A stretch of 64,000 nucleotides of DNA, from the NCBI GenBank assembly GCA_023512835.1, contig CM042087.1, positions 6,516,550 to 6,580,549 on the forward strand, in the 5' to 3' direction. Positions 20,440-31,535 of this stretch are shown in pieces; within the stretch, counting starts at the first letter, position 1, and the number at the start of each line of letters is the position of its first letter. The DNA comes from Taxillus chinensis. Its lineage: Eukaryota; Streptophyta; Magnoliopsida; Santalales; Loranthaceae. Below the pieces are notes generated by a model. That model was given only the letters and a program-made list of their open reading frames with translations, did not search any database and had not been told where the DNA came from. The position numbers and the translations under genes are program-made.

Positions 20440-20961
20440 TGTTGGATCAAGCCTAGAATTTGGATGATGAAACCCTATGTAATTTGATTTGAGACTTTGG
20501 TTGTTTTATTTTAAGTTATTACAAAAGATATGATCTTAATCCGGACCAACACTCATGAGAGCAAAGCTAAGGACAGGATACATAATCCCGATCCGGACGA
20601 GAGTGAGTGTCGTCAAAACACTTGGTAAATAACCAAGTCTTTACTTCATACGGAATAAGGATCATTCGTGCGGACTAAACATTTAAAGCTACGGACTAAG
20701 GAATTTGCGCCTAACACTTTAATCAGACTAAGTCAAATAGATGCGGGGTAAGAATCGTAGTCTACAAGTCGCACGGAGTAAGACATAGTTATCGCGGAAT
20801 AAAAGGCTAAGTCTTCCAATCAAGCGGACTATGGAAAAGAAGACACAAAGTAAGAAATCCAAGTCTTCCATACATACGGAGTAAGGAACGACTTGTGTGG
20901 AATAAGGAGCCGAGTCTTTATTCGCACAAAGTAAGGAAACCAGATGCGGAGTAAGGAATCC
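20440..20961 (+). repeat. 3' LTR of element E, first piece
   Basis: Begins TGTTGGATCAAG after the polypurine tract. From about 20640 it is filled with CGGAGTAAGG-type motifs. It is interrupted after AATCC (20957-20961) by the solo LTR at 20962, and the motif-rich sequence resumes at 22744, which proves one split unit. Confidence 0.65.
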
Positions 20962-23015
20962 TGTCACGTCCCGGATTTCCAACCCGAGGAGACCGGAACG
21001 TGACCCTCCCTTTACCCGGGTTTGCATAAAGGGGTTGGAACACAACATATGAATCACATTATATATCCGGAGACAAAACCAAATATTTATTAAGTTCAAA
21101 CATTACATTTATTACATTAAGCTCCACATTACAAGATCTCCCCACTGGGGTTACAAAGTTCATAAAAACAACAAAACTCAAGAACTATAAGCAAGCCACA
21201 AGTAGGTCTTCCTTGGTTCCACCTAATGCCTGTAGGTCCCTGTAAGAAAACAACACGATAGGAGGGGTGAGCAACCACAGCTCGGTAGGGATCATGTCTC
21301 CCCAACCCATCCCATGCTCCTAGAATCTACATGCCATGTGTACAAGTGCGGTGTCGTGATACAATAATTTCGATAGACATAATAAACAACCACATCAACA
21401 ATTACAATCTTCCACTGCCACACAGGCTAACACTTTAACCACAAGTGATTTAACCGCCTCTTCAGGCCAATGATTTACCCGCAAGTGATTTAACCGCCTC
21501 TTCAGGCCAATGATTTAACCGCAAGTGATTTAACCACCTCTTCAGGCCAATGATTTAACCGCCTCTCATGCATAGTTTCCACAGCCTCACAGGCTAACAC
21601 GATCACTCCTGGGCTTCCACGCCACCAGGTTCAATAGAACAGGCCCGGGCTTCCACGGCCACCGGGTGTATAAGCAAACACGCAACACACATGGCCATAT
21701 AGGCATAACATCAAACACTTAATATGCATGGTCACACAGGCATAACTTCAAACACTTAGCATGCATAGCCTCACAGGCATAACTTCAAAGACTTAGCAAG
21801 CATACATTCACAAACTCACAAATCCGGCCACACAGGTATATTATCAAACACGTTATAAGCATGTACACACAGGCATATTCACACGGACATTTTATCGAAC
21901 ATTTAACATGCACTAACCACCCAACATCGAAATCACACCAAAACGCCATCAAAGGCCAATATTCATATAGGAGGTCACACCTATATGAATTTACATATAA
22001 ATATTATAACAACAACCATAGAAACTCCGTAAAAACTACGCAGGGCTAACCCCAAAACAGACCGGGAAGGACAGAACCCCTACCTTAAAGAAGATCTTCC
22101 TTGTTCCCGCGCTAGACGCTGTCCTCCCCACGCAAGACGCCCGGCAAGACAACTAGCGACTCTCCTTCCTTCCCTCTCTCTAGCTGTCTCTCTCTCTACG
22201 ACGGCTGCAGCAGCTCTCTTTCCTTCACCTCTTTATATAGGTATCACAACATCAAAACAATGTAGTTTTGATTAAGTGAATCCCAAAGATCAAAACAACG
22301 TAGTTTTGATTGCACAAGCTACAATCTTTCCGCATCCAGACACGACAAAATATCCATAATTCCAACATGGTCCTTTGGGGAAAGATGATTAGAATAACAA
22401 AATGAAGGTGATCGTACAAAAATATGGCTGCACGCCATATCCCCAATTGGCGTGCAAGTCCAAATACCCTGAAATTCTACCCCAAGCTTCCTTGCATCAT
22501 GTAGAAGACAGGCAAACCAAACTCCCCTTGCACGCTATATCCCCAATTGGCGTGCATTATCACGTGCACCTCCCAAAAGTCTCCTCTTGGGCCCATCTCT
22601 TGCCTCAAACTTGTGCACCAACATCCAAGGTGTTTTAGCTAAAGTGTGTGGGAAGAAAACTCCCTAAAACCCAACAATTTCCACTCACAAGGCATCTGTG
22701 GTTAACTTCGTACATCTTGCAAAACACGGGTCATTACAAATCCGAGCTTGTTACTCATGCGGAGTAAGGATGTGCTAATATAGAGTAAGCCATCGGATCC
22801 TTTAACTCATGCGGAGTAAGGAACTCTTGCGGAGTAAGAAAGCCCTAATGTGGAGTAAGCACTCCGACCTTCTCATTCATATGGAGTAAGGAAGCACCGA
22901 CACGGAATAAGGATTCCTGTCTTGAATTGATATGGAGTAAGCAATCACTAACACGGAGTAAGCAATCACTAACACGGAGTAAGGATCCAAGCTTAGTTAA
23001 CACGGAGTAAGGAAC
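20640..23015 (+). repeat. Dispersed CGGAGTAAGG motif array (interrupted)
   Basis: About two dozen copies of a ten-base core, consensus CGGAGTAAGG with variants CGGAATAAGG, CGGACTAAGG and TGGAGTAAGC, spaced about 15-45 bases apart and always in the same orientation. Thirteen or so lie left and eleven or so lie right of the solo LTR. Spacers are mostly unrelated, but two neighbouring units share ACACGGAGTAAGCAATCACTA (near 22945-22980), which suggests growth by local duplication. Confidence 0.8.
20962..22738 (-). repeat. Solo LTR, chromovirus subfamily with TGTAATGACCC start
   Basis: Runs TGTCACGTCC to GGGTCATTACA (plus strand), flanked by a perfect 5-bp target duplication AATCC (20957-20961 and 22739-22743), with no internal region. 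A solo LTR of this kind forms by recombination between the two LTRs of a full element. Contents match the LTR of element 7: leader stem-loop with T-A pair (arms 21961-21971 and 21980-21990), TTTAACCGCCTC tandem units (21440-21570), TATA box on the minus strand (22233-22239), and two ATCAAAAC...GTTTTGAT palindromes (22250-22310). Confidence 0.95.
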
Positions 23016-23095
23016 CTTAAACTGGATTCGAAGACGCCGCTTCAACTTATCTCTTCGCATTGAAAGTTATCAACTCGTTAAGTCCCGATGTAAGA
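22739..23095 (+). repeat. 3' LTR of element E, second piece
   Basis: Continues the CGGAGTAAGG-rich sequence directly after the target duplication. The right end is uncertain. The motif stops near 23010 and gag coding of element 4 is clear from about 23262, so the LTR end and element 4 sequence must meet between about 23030 and 23260. Confidence 0.5.
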
Positions 23096-23261
23096 CAAAC
23101 TCATTGAGAACCTGAAGAACCTTACACATGGATCTCCCGGATATGTGGACACAACTTCAACTGGATTTGGGAACTCACAAAGGTACTTATGCTTTGCAAA
23201 CCCAAGACCTTGAGCTCCACATCCGCAGCATTCAAGGCAGAGAGAATTCCAAGGAACAGTC

Positions 23262-23650
23262 AAGCTGGAACCGATGCAGGTGAGCAGCTACGAGGAGGCG
23301 GTCGACAAGGCACTCATTATTGAGCGAGGTCAGGATCAAGCGAGAGCCCAGAGATCAAGTGGTTCAGCAGGTCCGAGCAGGAAGAGGTGGGGAGAGCAGT
23401 GCAGTTCAGCCTGAGAGGAGGCAGGTGCAGAGGGTTTCCAGCCAGGCGGTGGGACCCCAGGAGAGTTCAACCAGCAGGAGGCTAGGTGCCTGTTGGAGTT
23501 GTGGTTTGACCGGGCATGTATCGAGAGATTACCCGAGGAAAAAGATGACATGCTTCCGATGCGGGAAGGTGGGACATGGAGCTAGGGAATGTGTTACCCT
23601 TATCTCGAGCAGCAGTGTAGGCCCTCATCCGAGAGAGCAGGAATAGAGGA
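23262..23650 (+). pseudogene. Element 4 gag C-terminus with two zinc knuckles
   Basis: Gag tail SSYEEAVDKALIIERG followed by a basic linker and nucleocapsid knuckles CWSCGLTGHVSRDYP and CFRCGKVGHGAREC (about 23493-23592). The last Cys of the first knuckle is Tyr; the second knuckle is a canonical CCHC. The capsid part lies beyond element E, outside the window. Confidence 0.8.
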
Positions 23651-24296
23651 GTGGGGCTTCATCTCGAGAGGTCGGTGCCGCCGGCACAGAGCACGCAGAT
23701 GCGACTGCGGTGCGGTAACCTCGAGTGGGAGGCACAGGGTCATCTTGATCAATGGGGCAAGGCCCCAATGGGCAAGGCTAGTCCTAGTAAGCCAGGAGGG
23801 AGGACTTTTCCCTTACCAACAGAGAGGCAGAGGTTCCACTAGTGAACGAGGGAGGCAAAGGGTCATGTTTCTTTTGACGGCGTATGATGTTTCTCACACC
23901 AGGAGGGCACGTGTGGTGTCTTTGTGGGTGAGTGGAATGAGGAGGCATGCAAGTTGGGACCTTTGAGGCATGGGTGGGGTGATGTGACCCACCGGTTAGC
24001 CAGCTTGACATTGGTTGACGGGAGGATAGAGGGGAAGGCTGTTTTGCCACACATTGTATATCGGTTCCCAGGATATATTTCTCGATGATTTAGTCGGTTT
24101 GCCACCTGTGAGGGAGGTAGAGTTTTTGATTGACTTATTACCAGGGACAGCACCTATTAGGTTGGCAACCTCTTGGATAGCGCAGACAAAGCTTAGAGAG
24201 CTCAAGAGGCAAATAGATGATCTTCTTGGCACAAGGCTTTATCAGGCGGAGTAGCTCACCGTGGGGTGTTCCAGGTGTTGTTCGCCAAGAAGGCGG
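23651..24296 (+). pseudogene. Element 4 protease remnant and RT start
   Basis: The protease is largely eroded; only FLLTAYDVSHT near 23870 recalls the start of the domain. The linker to RT is clear: LVGLPPVREVEFLIDLLPGTAPIR (about 24085-24160), then LRELKRQIDDLLGT and a frameshifted GFIRRSSSPWG. It ends at the target duplication GGCGG (24292-24296), where element 3 is inserted. Confidence 0.8.
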
Positions 24297-25996
24297 TGTC
24301 ACGCCCCGGATTTCCAACCCGAGGAAACCGGCACGTGACTCCCCTTTTACCCACATGGAGGGCAAAGGGGTTAGGATACAAACCAAGAGTTTTATATTTC
24401 AAACATCCATAACACATTCAAGAAGGAAATATTCATAAAAATAATCCAAACCAGCTTATTACAACAGAATTCTTTCCAATCCCATCCCCACTGGGGTTAC
24501 ATCAGTTCCCATAAAAGAAAACAACATAAATGGAAGAGAGTAAAATGGTTAAGGTCTTCCACCTTGGTGCATCCACCTAACGCCTGTAAGTCCCTGGAAA
24601 ACAAGCAAACACGGTAGGAGGGGTGAGCAACCACGGCTCGATAGGGATCAAGTCTCCCCAACCCTTCCCATGCTCCTAGCGGCTACATGCATGTGCACAG
24701 GTGTAGTGACGTGTTACAACAATCTCAACAAACAATAACAAACCACATCGGTAGTCACAATTATCCACCACACAAAACACAAGTGATTTAACCGCCTCTT
24801 CAGGCCAAGTTATTTAACCGCCTCTTCAGGCCAAGTGATTTAACCGCCTCTTCAGGCCACTGGTTTAACCGCCTCTTAGGCAAAGTAGTTTAACCGCCTC
24901 TTCAGGCCAGTTACCACAGTCAGGCACACAACTTACACCACAGTCACACAAACATAAAACCAAACACTTGGTGTGCACCCGCTCACAAGTGCACAAACCC
25001 AGTCATTCAGGCAACAGAACACACACCCAGGATACATACATACACTAAATCACAAGTCCAGCCACACGGGCATATTATCAAACACGTAATGGGCATATAC
25101 ATACAGCTATATTCACACAGGCATTTCATCGAACACATAACATGTAATCCACGAAATCACACCAACATGCCACTGAAGGCCAACATTCATATAGGAGGTC
25201 ACACCTATATGAATTTACATATAAATAATATAACAGATATCTCATATTCTGCCCTAGGACCCTAGGACAGAGGAGGACTTAGGAAGAACAGAATCCCTAC
25301 CTCAAGGAAAACGCAACAACACAAAGAACGGTCCGATCCCAAGCCGAACGCCGTCCACCCACGAAGCACCGACCACCCACGCAAGACGCCCAGGCGGCAA
25401 CCAGGAGCTCTCCTTCCCTCTCTCTCTCTCTCTGCGATGGCCGGTGAAGCAACAAACCCTAAACCTAAAACAGAGGGACTCCTCCTCCTTATATAGACAA
25501 CACAACATCAAAACGACGTAGTTTTGATTAAGTGAATCCCAGGATCAAAACGACGTAGTTTTGATCACACAAGTTACCACCTTTCCGCACCCATATAGGC
25601 CAAAATACTCGGAATTTCAACATGGTCCTTTGGAGAAAGTTCCTTAGAATGACAAAACCAAGGGAACCATGCAAAAATATGGCTGCACGCCAATTTGCAC
25701 GTGAATTCCCAATTCACGTGCACCTCCATATGGACTCCAAATGCTCTCAAACTTCACCCCTAGCTTCCTTGCATCATTTAGAAGACAATTACACTTGCAC
25801 GTGAATTGGACCCATATCACGTGCACCTCACATACATGTCCATTTGGCCTGAAACTTCTGTGGTAGATAGAGGACATCATTCTAAGCATCTTTCCTTTTG
25901 CACGTGAATTCATTGGAGTCCATTTACTAGGTCAAAATCTAGAAAAACTCTACTCCCGGAGGTAAAACTGACTAACTCAAGGTACGGGTCCTTACA
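24297..25996 (-). repeat. 3' LTR of element 3
   Basis: TGTCACGCC to CCTTACA. Contains the leader stem-loop (25185-25195 and 25204-25214, T-A version), tandem TTTAACCGCCTCTTCAGGCC units (24783-24910), a CT microsatellite (25417-25433), the TATA box on the minus strand (25489-25495), two ATCAAAAC...GTTTTGAT palindromes (25506-25566), and inverted CACGTG pairs at 25697-25721 and 25797-25824. Confidence 0.96.
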
Positions 25997-26030
25997 TCCT
26001 CTCCCCCTTAAGACTTTTCGTCCTCGAAAA
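25997..26030 (-). other. Polypurine tract and hairpin of element 3
   Basis: The minus-strand purine run AAGGGGGAGAGGA abuts the 3' LTR, and the CTTTTCG-AGGA-CGAAAAG hairpin lies just upstream. A related hairpin, TTGTTCG-AGGA-CGAACAA (26343-26361), lies about 330 bases away at the end of pol. Confidence 0.92.
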
Positions 26031-26305
26031 GAAATGACATAAGAGGAAAAACGAACACAAGCTACCCATTTGCCACACGGCGAGCCACAACACCCTAATG
26101 GGTCATACACCACACACAGCACAACAGCACATAACAGTACCACCATAATCCACAACCACAATAATGCACACACCACTTCGCACAAATACACATCTCAAAA
26201 CACATCACATTAAGCACATGTCTTTAAAAGACAAAACAAATACATCAACTACTACAAGAAAACACATCACAAGAAAACACAACACTATCACAAGAAAACA
26301 CAACA

Positions 26306-27653
26306 CTATCCCTTGGCCAACAGCCACCTCCCACGCTTAAGATTGTTCGTCCTCGAACAAGTCCGGGACTCACGTATCACGGACTCACGTTCCCATGTCT
26401 CCTCCTCAATGCCACGGTGCTGCCACAGCACGCGAACCAAAGGAATAGCACGACCACGCAAAAGCTTTTCCCGCCGATCTAGGATACGGATAGGGGCCTC
26501 AATGACGGACATGTCATCCTCAATGTCCAACGTCCCCCAATCAATCACGTGAGTGGGGTCAGGGTGATACTTCCGCAACTGGGACACGTGAAACACGTTG
26601 TGCACTCGACTCAGCCGCGGTGGTAACGCTAACCGGTAGGCCACAGGCCCTACACGATCCAGAATCTCAAAAGGACCAATAAACCGCGGAGATAGCTTGG
26701 AACCTCGCCCAAACCGTCGATGTCCACGACGTGGAGAGACACGAAGGAACACATGATCACCAACAGAAAACTCCAAAGGTCGCCGTCGCTGATCCGCATA
26801 AGATTTCTGCCGACTCTGAGCTGCCAACAAACGCTGACGAATCAACTTGACCTTCTCAGTAGCCTCTTGAACCAACTGTGGCCCCAAGAGAGCTGTCTCC
26901 CCCACCTCGGTCCAACACAAAGGTGACCGACACGGCCGTCCGTACAACGCCTCAAAAGGAGCCATCCCAATGGATGCCTGATAACTGTTGTTGTAGGCAA
27001 ACTCCACCAAAGGAAGGTGAGTTGCCCACGAACCCCCAAAATCTAGCACACAAGCCCTCAACATGTCCTCCATGGTCTGATTCGTCCGCTCGGTCGACCG
27101 TCGGTCTCCAGGGTGAAAGGCTGTACTCAGGTGAAGCTTGGTCCCCATAGCCTCCTGCAAACCTGCCCGAAACGGGAAGTGAACCTCGAATCCCGATCGA
27201 GACAACCGACGATGGTACGCCATGCGGTCTCACAATCTCGTTCATGTATAGCCGACTCAAGGTCCCAAGAGAGTCCCGCTCGCGAACAGCCAGGAAATGA
27301 GCCGACTTTGTGAGTCGATCCACAATCACCCAAATCATATCCTTCCTCCCAGGTGGTGGGTGGAAGACCGATCACAAAATCCATCGCTATATGGTCCCAC
27401 TTCCACTCCGCTATGGGCAAGGGCGTAACATGCCCGCCGGCCGCCGATGTTCGGCCTTCACCTGCCGACACGTGAGGCACCGCGAAACAAAGGCAGCCAC
27501 ATCGCGTTTCATCCCAGGCCACCAAAAATGTGCCCGAAGCGCATGGTACATCTTCGTACCCCCTGGATGCACAAGAACTCTAGACCGGTGAAACTCCCTC
27601 ATCACCTCATCCCCGAGGGAAGAAGCTACTACCAACCGCCCCTGAAATGACAA
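26306..27653 (-). pseudogene. Element 3 integrase and chromodomain
   Basis: The N-terminal zinc finger is intact (27653-27411): HRSRVLVHPGGTKMYH, then [11 protein letters not shown]. The core region shows [20 protein letters not shown] and YGRPCRSPLCWTEVGE but is frameshifted around the second catalytic Asp (near 27200) and again near 27110. The C-terminal reading from about 27223 to 26306 is long and open, with GPFEILDRVGPVAYRLALPP, FHVSQLRKYHPDPTHVIDWG and the chromodomain RILDRREKLLRGRAIPLVRVLW / EETWERES. The bases 26031-26305 are untranslated. Confidence 0.9.
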
Positions 27654-27867
27654 CTCATGCTCAGGACCCTCTGTCCAGTCCCCCAGATAGCTCCCCCGGC
27701 CTTAATACGGGCACGGAGAACCTCACACTCAATGTCACCCACTGTTCCTCCCGGACGCGCTGGTATAACTCCTGGCACAACCACCAAAGGACTCGGGACT
27801 GTCCCACCATCACGAACAACGGGCTGCAGCTGCAACATCGCCAACTGCTCCATCGCCTTCCACTCCC

Positions 27868-29040
27868 TCACGGCCACCTCGGCTTTCCCTTTTCGCTCAA
27901 CGCATCAGCCACAACATTACCCTTGCCCGGGGTATAGGCAAGAGTAAAGTCAAAGGTCTGCAAATACTCCACCCATCTCCTTTGCCTCAAATTCAAGTCC
28001 TTCTGAGTAAAGATGTACTGAAGGCTCTTGTGATCTGAGAACACCACAAACTTTTCCCCCAAGAGGTAGTGCTGCCAACTCTTCAGGGCGAAGATAACCG
28101 CCGCTAACTCAAGGTCATGAGTAGGATAATTCTGCATGAGAGGCTTCACCGCCTTGACCCATAAGCTACCACACTGTGCTCCTGCATAAGCACACACCCC
28201 AAACCAACCCTGGACGCATCACAGTACACTTCATATGGAATATCCTCCCGAGGTAACCTCAACACAGGTGCAGTGGTCAAACGGGTTTTGAGAGTCTCAA
28301 ACGCCTGCTGACACTTGTCAGTCCAATCAAACTTCACGCCCTTCCGAGTCAACGCTGTCATAGGAGCCGCCAAACGGGAGAATCCCTCGACAAAACGACG
28401 GTAGTACCCCGCCAAACCAAGAAAACTACGGATCTCAAAAACGTTGGTTGGTCTCGCCCACGATGCCACGGCCTCAATCTTGGCCGGGTCCACCCCGACT
28501 CCCTCGCTGACACCACATGGCCAAGAAAGTGAACCTCCTGCGGCCAAAACTCACACTTGCTAAACTTAGCAAACAGTGCTGGTCCCTCAAGGTTTGCAAC
28601 ACTTGTTGCCAAGTGCTCCACATGTTCCTTCTCGGTCTTGGAATACACCAAGATATCATCGATAAACACCACCACGAACGAGTCTAAGTATGGGGCAAAG
28701 ACTTGGTTCATCAAATGCATGAACACGCTGGCGCATTAGTGAGCCCGAAAGGCATCACTACCCACTCATAATGCCCATACCCGCACCGAAAAGCCGTCTT
28801 AGGGATGTCCTCCTCCCTAACCCTGAGCTGGTGATACCCCGACCGTAAATCTATCTTGGAAAACCACTTGGGCCCCACTCAATTGGTCAAATAGGTCGTC
28901 TATCCGAGGCAACGGGTACTTGTTCTTCACCGTCACCGAATTCGACTTCCTGTAGTCGATGCGAGACGTAGTGTACCATCGGCCTTCTTCGCAAAGAGCA
29001 CCGGAGCACCCCAAGGTGAGGTACTCGGTCCGATATACCC
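27868..29040 (-). pseudogene. Element 3 reverse transcriptase and RNase H
   Basis: Full set of motifs on the minus strand: [19 protein letters not shown] (near 29040), [11 protein letters not shown] with both catalytic Asp (about 28675-28640), [20 protein letters not shown], RNase [16 protein letters not shown] (near 28220), [20 protein letters not shown] and [18 protein letters not shown]. Frameshifts fall near 28960, 28700, 28500 and 28150. The bases between 27654 and 27868 encode the RH-IN spacer. Confidence 0.9.
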
Positions 29041-29700
29041 CCGACCCACCAACTCCTTGATTTGCCTCTGCAGCTCCCTCAGCTCGGCTGGCCCCATACG
29101 ATATGCTACTTGGGAAATCGGACCCGTCCCCGGCACCAACTCAATGGTGAACTCCACACTCCTCTTAGGTGGCAAACTCCTCAACTCTTCAGGAAAAACA
29201 TCCTGAAATTGGTCCACAACAGCGGGCCACACCCTCTTTTCCACCTTACCCTCCTCAGCAAAGGTCAGGGCTGCTAACCTGTGGGTAATGGCACCCCACT
29301 GGTCCAACACCGGCCCGGCCCGACTCGCCTCACAATCCCACTCCCCCTGCAGGGTGCAAGAGGTCCCTGCAGGTGTCACGAAGGTCACACGCCTCCGATA
29401 ACAATCTATCTTGGCCTGGAAAGCCACAAGCCAATCCATACCCAAGATCGGGTCGAACGTCCTCAAAGGCATCACATGCAAGTCAAAACTCGGCTCGACC
29501 TCGCCTATGGTTAACACACAGCCACGACACACGCGCCGTACCTCAATCATGCCTCCCACCGGAGACTCCACAACTAGGGGCCTCGCGGCCTCCACACAGG
29601 CTAACCCCAAGCCGTCTATTACAAGCTCAGCAACAAACGAACATGATGCACCCGTATCGAAAAGAACGAAGCTAATGTACGGGAGATCAAGAGGGTACCT
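29041..29700 (-). pseudogene. Element 3 protease
   Basis: The minus strand encodes the active-site run FDTGASCSFVAE near 29660-29625 (one indel upstream), then LTIGEVEPSFDLHVMPLRTFDPILGMDWLVAFQAK and the linker [51 protein letters not shown], which leads in frame into RT. Confidence 0.87.
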
Positions 29701-29929
29701 CTAACCACCGATGGTCCTGCTCCACCCTCGGTGGTGGGGGTGGTAGCTCGGCCTCCTCCTGGTATGTCGCCTCCAGCCAGAAACACCCTCCCCTTGGCCC
29801 GTGCCACCGGTCGGCTCACTCACTAGACGCTTCCCGCTAAGGTTGCCTCCGGCCTCGGTCATTTGCCGCTCCGGCCTCCCCCGGGGTCGGGTCCGACTAG
29901 ATCCTGCCTGGCTGGCCTGCCACCGACGA

Positions 29930-31112
29930 GCTGGTCTCTCAGTGGTGCACGAAGCTAGCATCACTCCTCACGCCGGATGCCGCGCCCCCTATTCCCCTGT
30001 TGCCACTCCTGCAAACCCGGCGCAAATGACCCTCTCGTCCACGGTTGTTGCATCGCCGGTCCTTCTTGGGGCACTCCCCTTTGAAGTGACCCTGCTCTCC
30101 ACAGACTGGCATCCGCTCGGTAGACTCCCGAGATGGACCACCCTGTCTTCCGCCGCCAAAGGTGAACCTCCCAGGGTTCACGGATGTCCGACCCCGATTG
30201 CGAAAAGAACTGCTATCCCTCTCCTCCGTCTTGAGCCTCTTGGACCCTGCATCTCGATCGGGCCCACTCGCAACTGGCGCCCCTGATGGGCCTGCCTCCC
30301 ATCATCCAGTTCTCTCTCAGCTATACGGGCCGTCTCCACAGCCTCAGCATAGGTCCTCAAGCGTAGAATCGCCACCCTCTCCCTAAGGGCTGGCCTGAGA
30401 CCCAAGGTGAACTTGTGGGCCTTCAGGTCCTCCCTTACCACCGTCTCAGGGGCAAACCTACTCAATCTCCGGAACTCCCGCTCATACTCAGGTACCGTCT
30501 TGGATCCCTGCTTCAAGCTGCCAAATTCTTCCCTCTTCTGCCATCTCACTGATTCCGGGAAGAACTCATCTTGGAAGAGTTGCAAGAACTCCTCCCAAAA
30601 CATGAGTTGCACTGCACGGCTCCCCGCAACACTCGTCCACCACTCCAAAGCGTCCCCCCTCCACTGCCGAATTGCCAGTCGCACCTTATCCTCCTCCCTG
30701 GGCAGGAGAAAGGAGAACACATGCTCAATCTGCCTCAACCACTGCTCAGCTACCACAGGGTCTTCTCCCCCCTTAAATCGCGGAGGTTGTTCCTTTCGGA
30801 ACCGTGTCACCACGTCATCCTCTGCACGGGTGGGTACACCACCCAGCGAACTCTCACGCTCACGAGGCAGCTCTCCTGCTGGTGGTGGTGGTGGTGGCAC
30901 CACCTGCTGTGCTGCCATCTCACGGCGCACCTCCTCCCGAACATCCTGCCGGAGTCCCTCCCGAAGCTCTCGTACCTCCAGCCGGATGCCTTCTTGTAGC
31001 TGTGCCGGAGCAACGCATGCCCTCCAACGGATGGTCCCGCACCCGGACCCTCATGGGCAGATGACTCATCGGCCACTGCCCCGGACGCACGTGTCACTCT
31101 CCTCGGTGGCAT
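29930..31112 (-). pseudogene. Element 3 gag
   Basis: Start MPPRRVTRASGAVADESS at 31112. After a frameshift near 31015 the capsid frame is open from 30930 to 30178: VVPPPPPPAGELPRERESS, FRKEQPPRFKGGEDPVVAEQWLRQIEHVFSFL, ALEWWTSVAGSRAVQLMFWEEFLQLFQDEFF, KTVPEYEREFRRLSRFAPE, REDLKAHKFTLGLRPALRERV, YAEAVETARIAERE. A second frame carries the knuckles CGEQGHFKGEC and CNNRGREGHLRRVC. The bases 31113-31520 are leader with no further feature. Confidence 0.92.
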
Positions 31113-31520
31113 TCTTACTACATGAAGTAAGATGCACAAACGTCGAACGCGCGTTTGACTACTAACAAGTTGACTACCTCTACCCCATTATCAAGTCAAG
31201 CCATACATGGCATTACACACATTTTGACCATTGCATCAATCAATATTGCACACGAACACAGTCCACATTGTAGTCATACCCAAGCATATTCGAGTTGTAC
31301 AGTTCACACATAATCATGTTATGCACATCCTTCACACATGACAACAAATGCAACTAGTGCCCTAATGCCAATGCATGCAAATCCTACCACAAGACTGGAC
31401 TACCCTAAGTACACCTTGGAGGCTCAAAGAGGACCATGTTGATCAGGCATGTCCCTCCAGGCTCCTCCAAAGGACTCAAGATAACCAAGTCCGCCCACTA
31501 CCCTAGGCCAACTAGACCAT

Positions 31521-31532
31521 GCTCTGATACCA
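31521..31532 (-). other. Primer-binding site of element 3
   Basis: Minus strand TGGTATCAGAGC, a perfect plant initiator-Met tRNA site, three bases downstream of the 5' LTR end (31536). Confidence 0.95.
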
Positions 31533-31535
31533 TAT

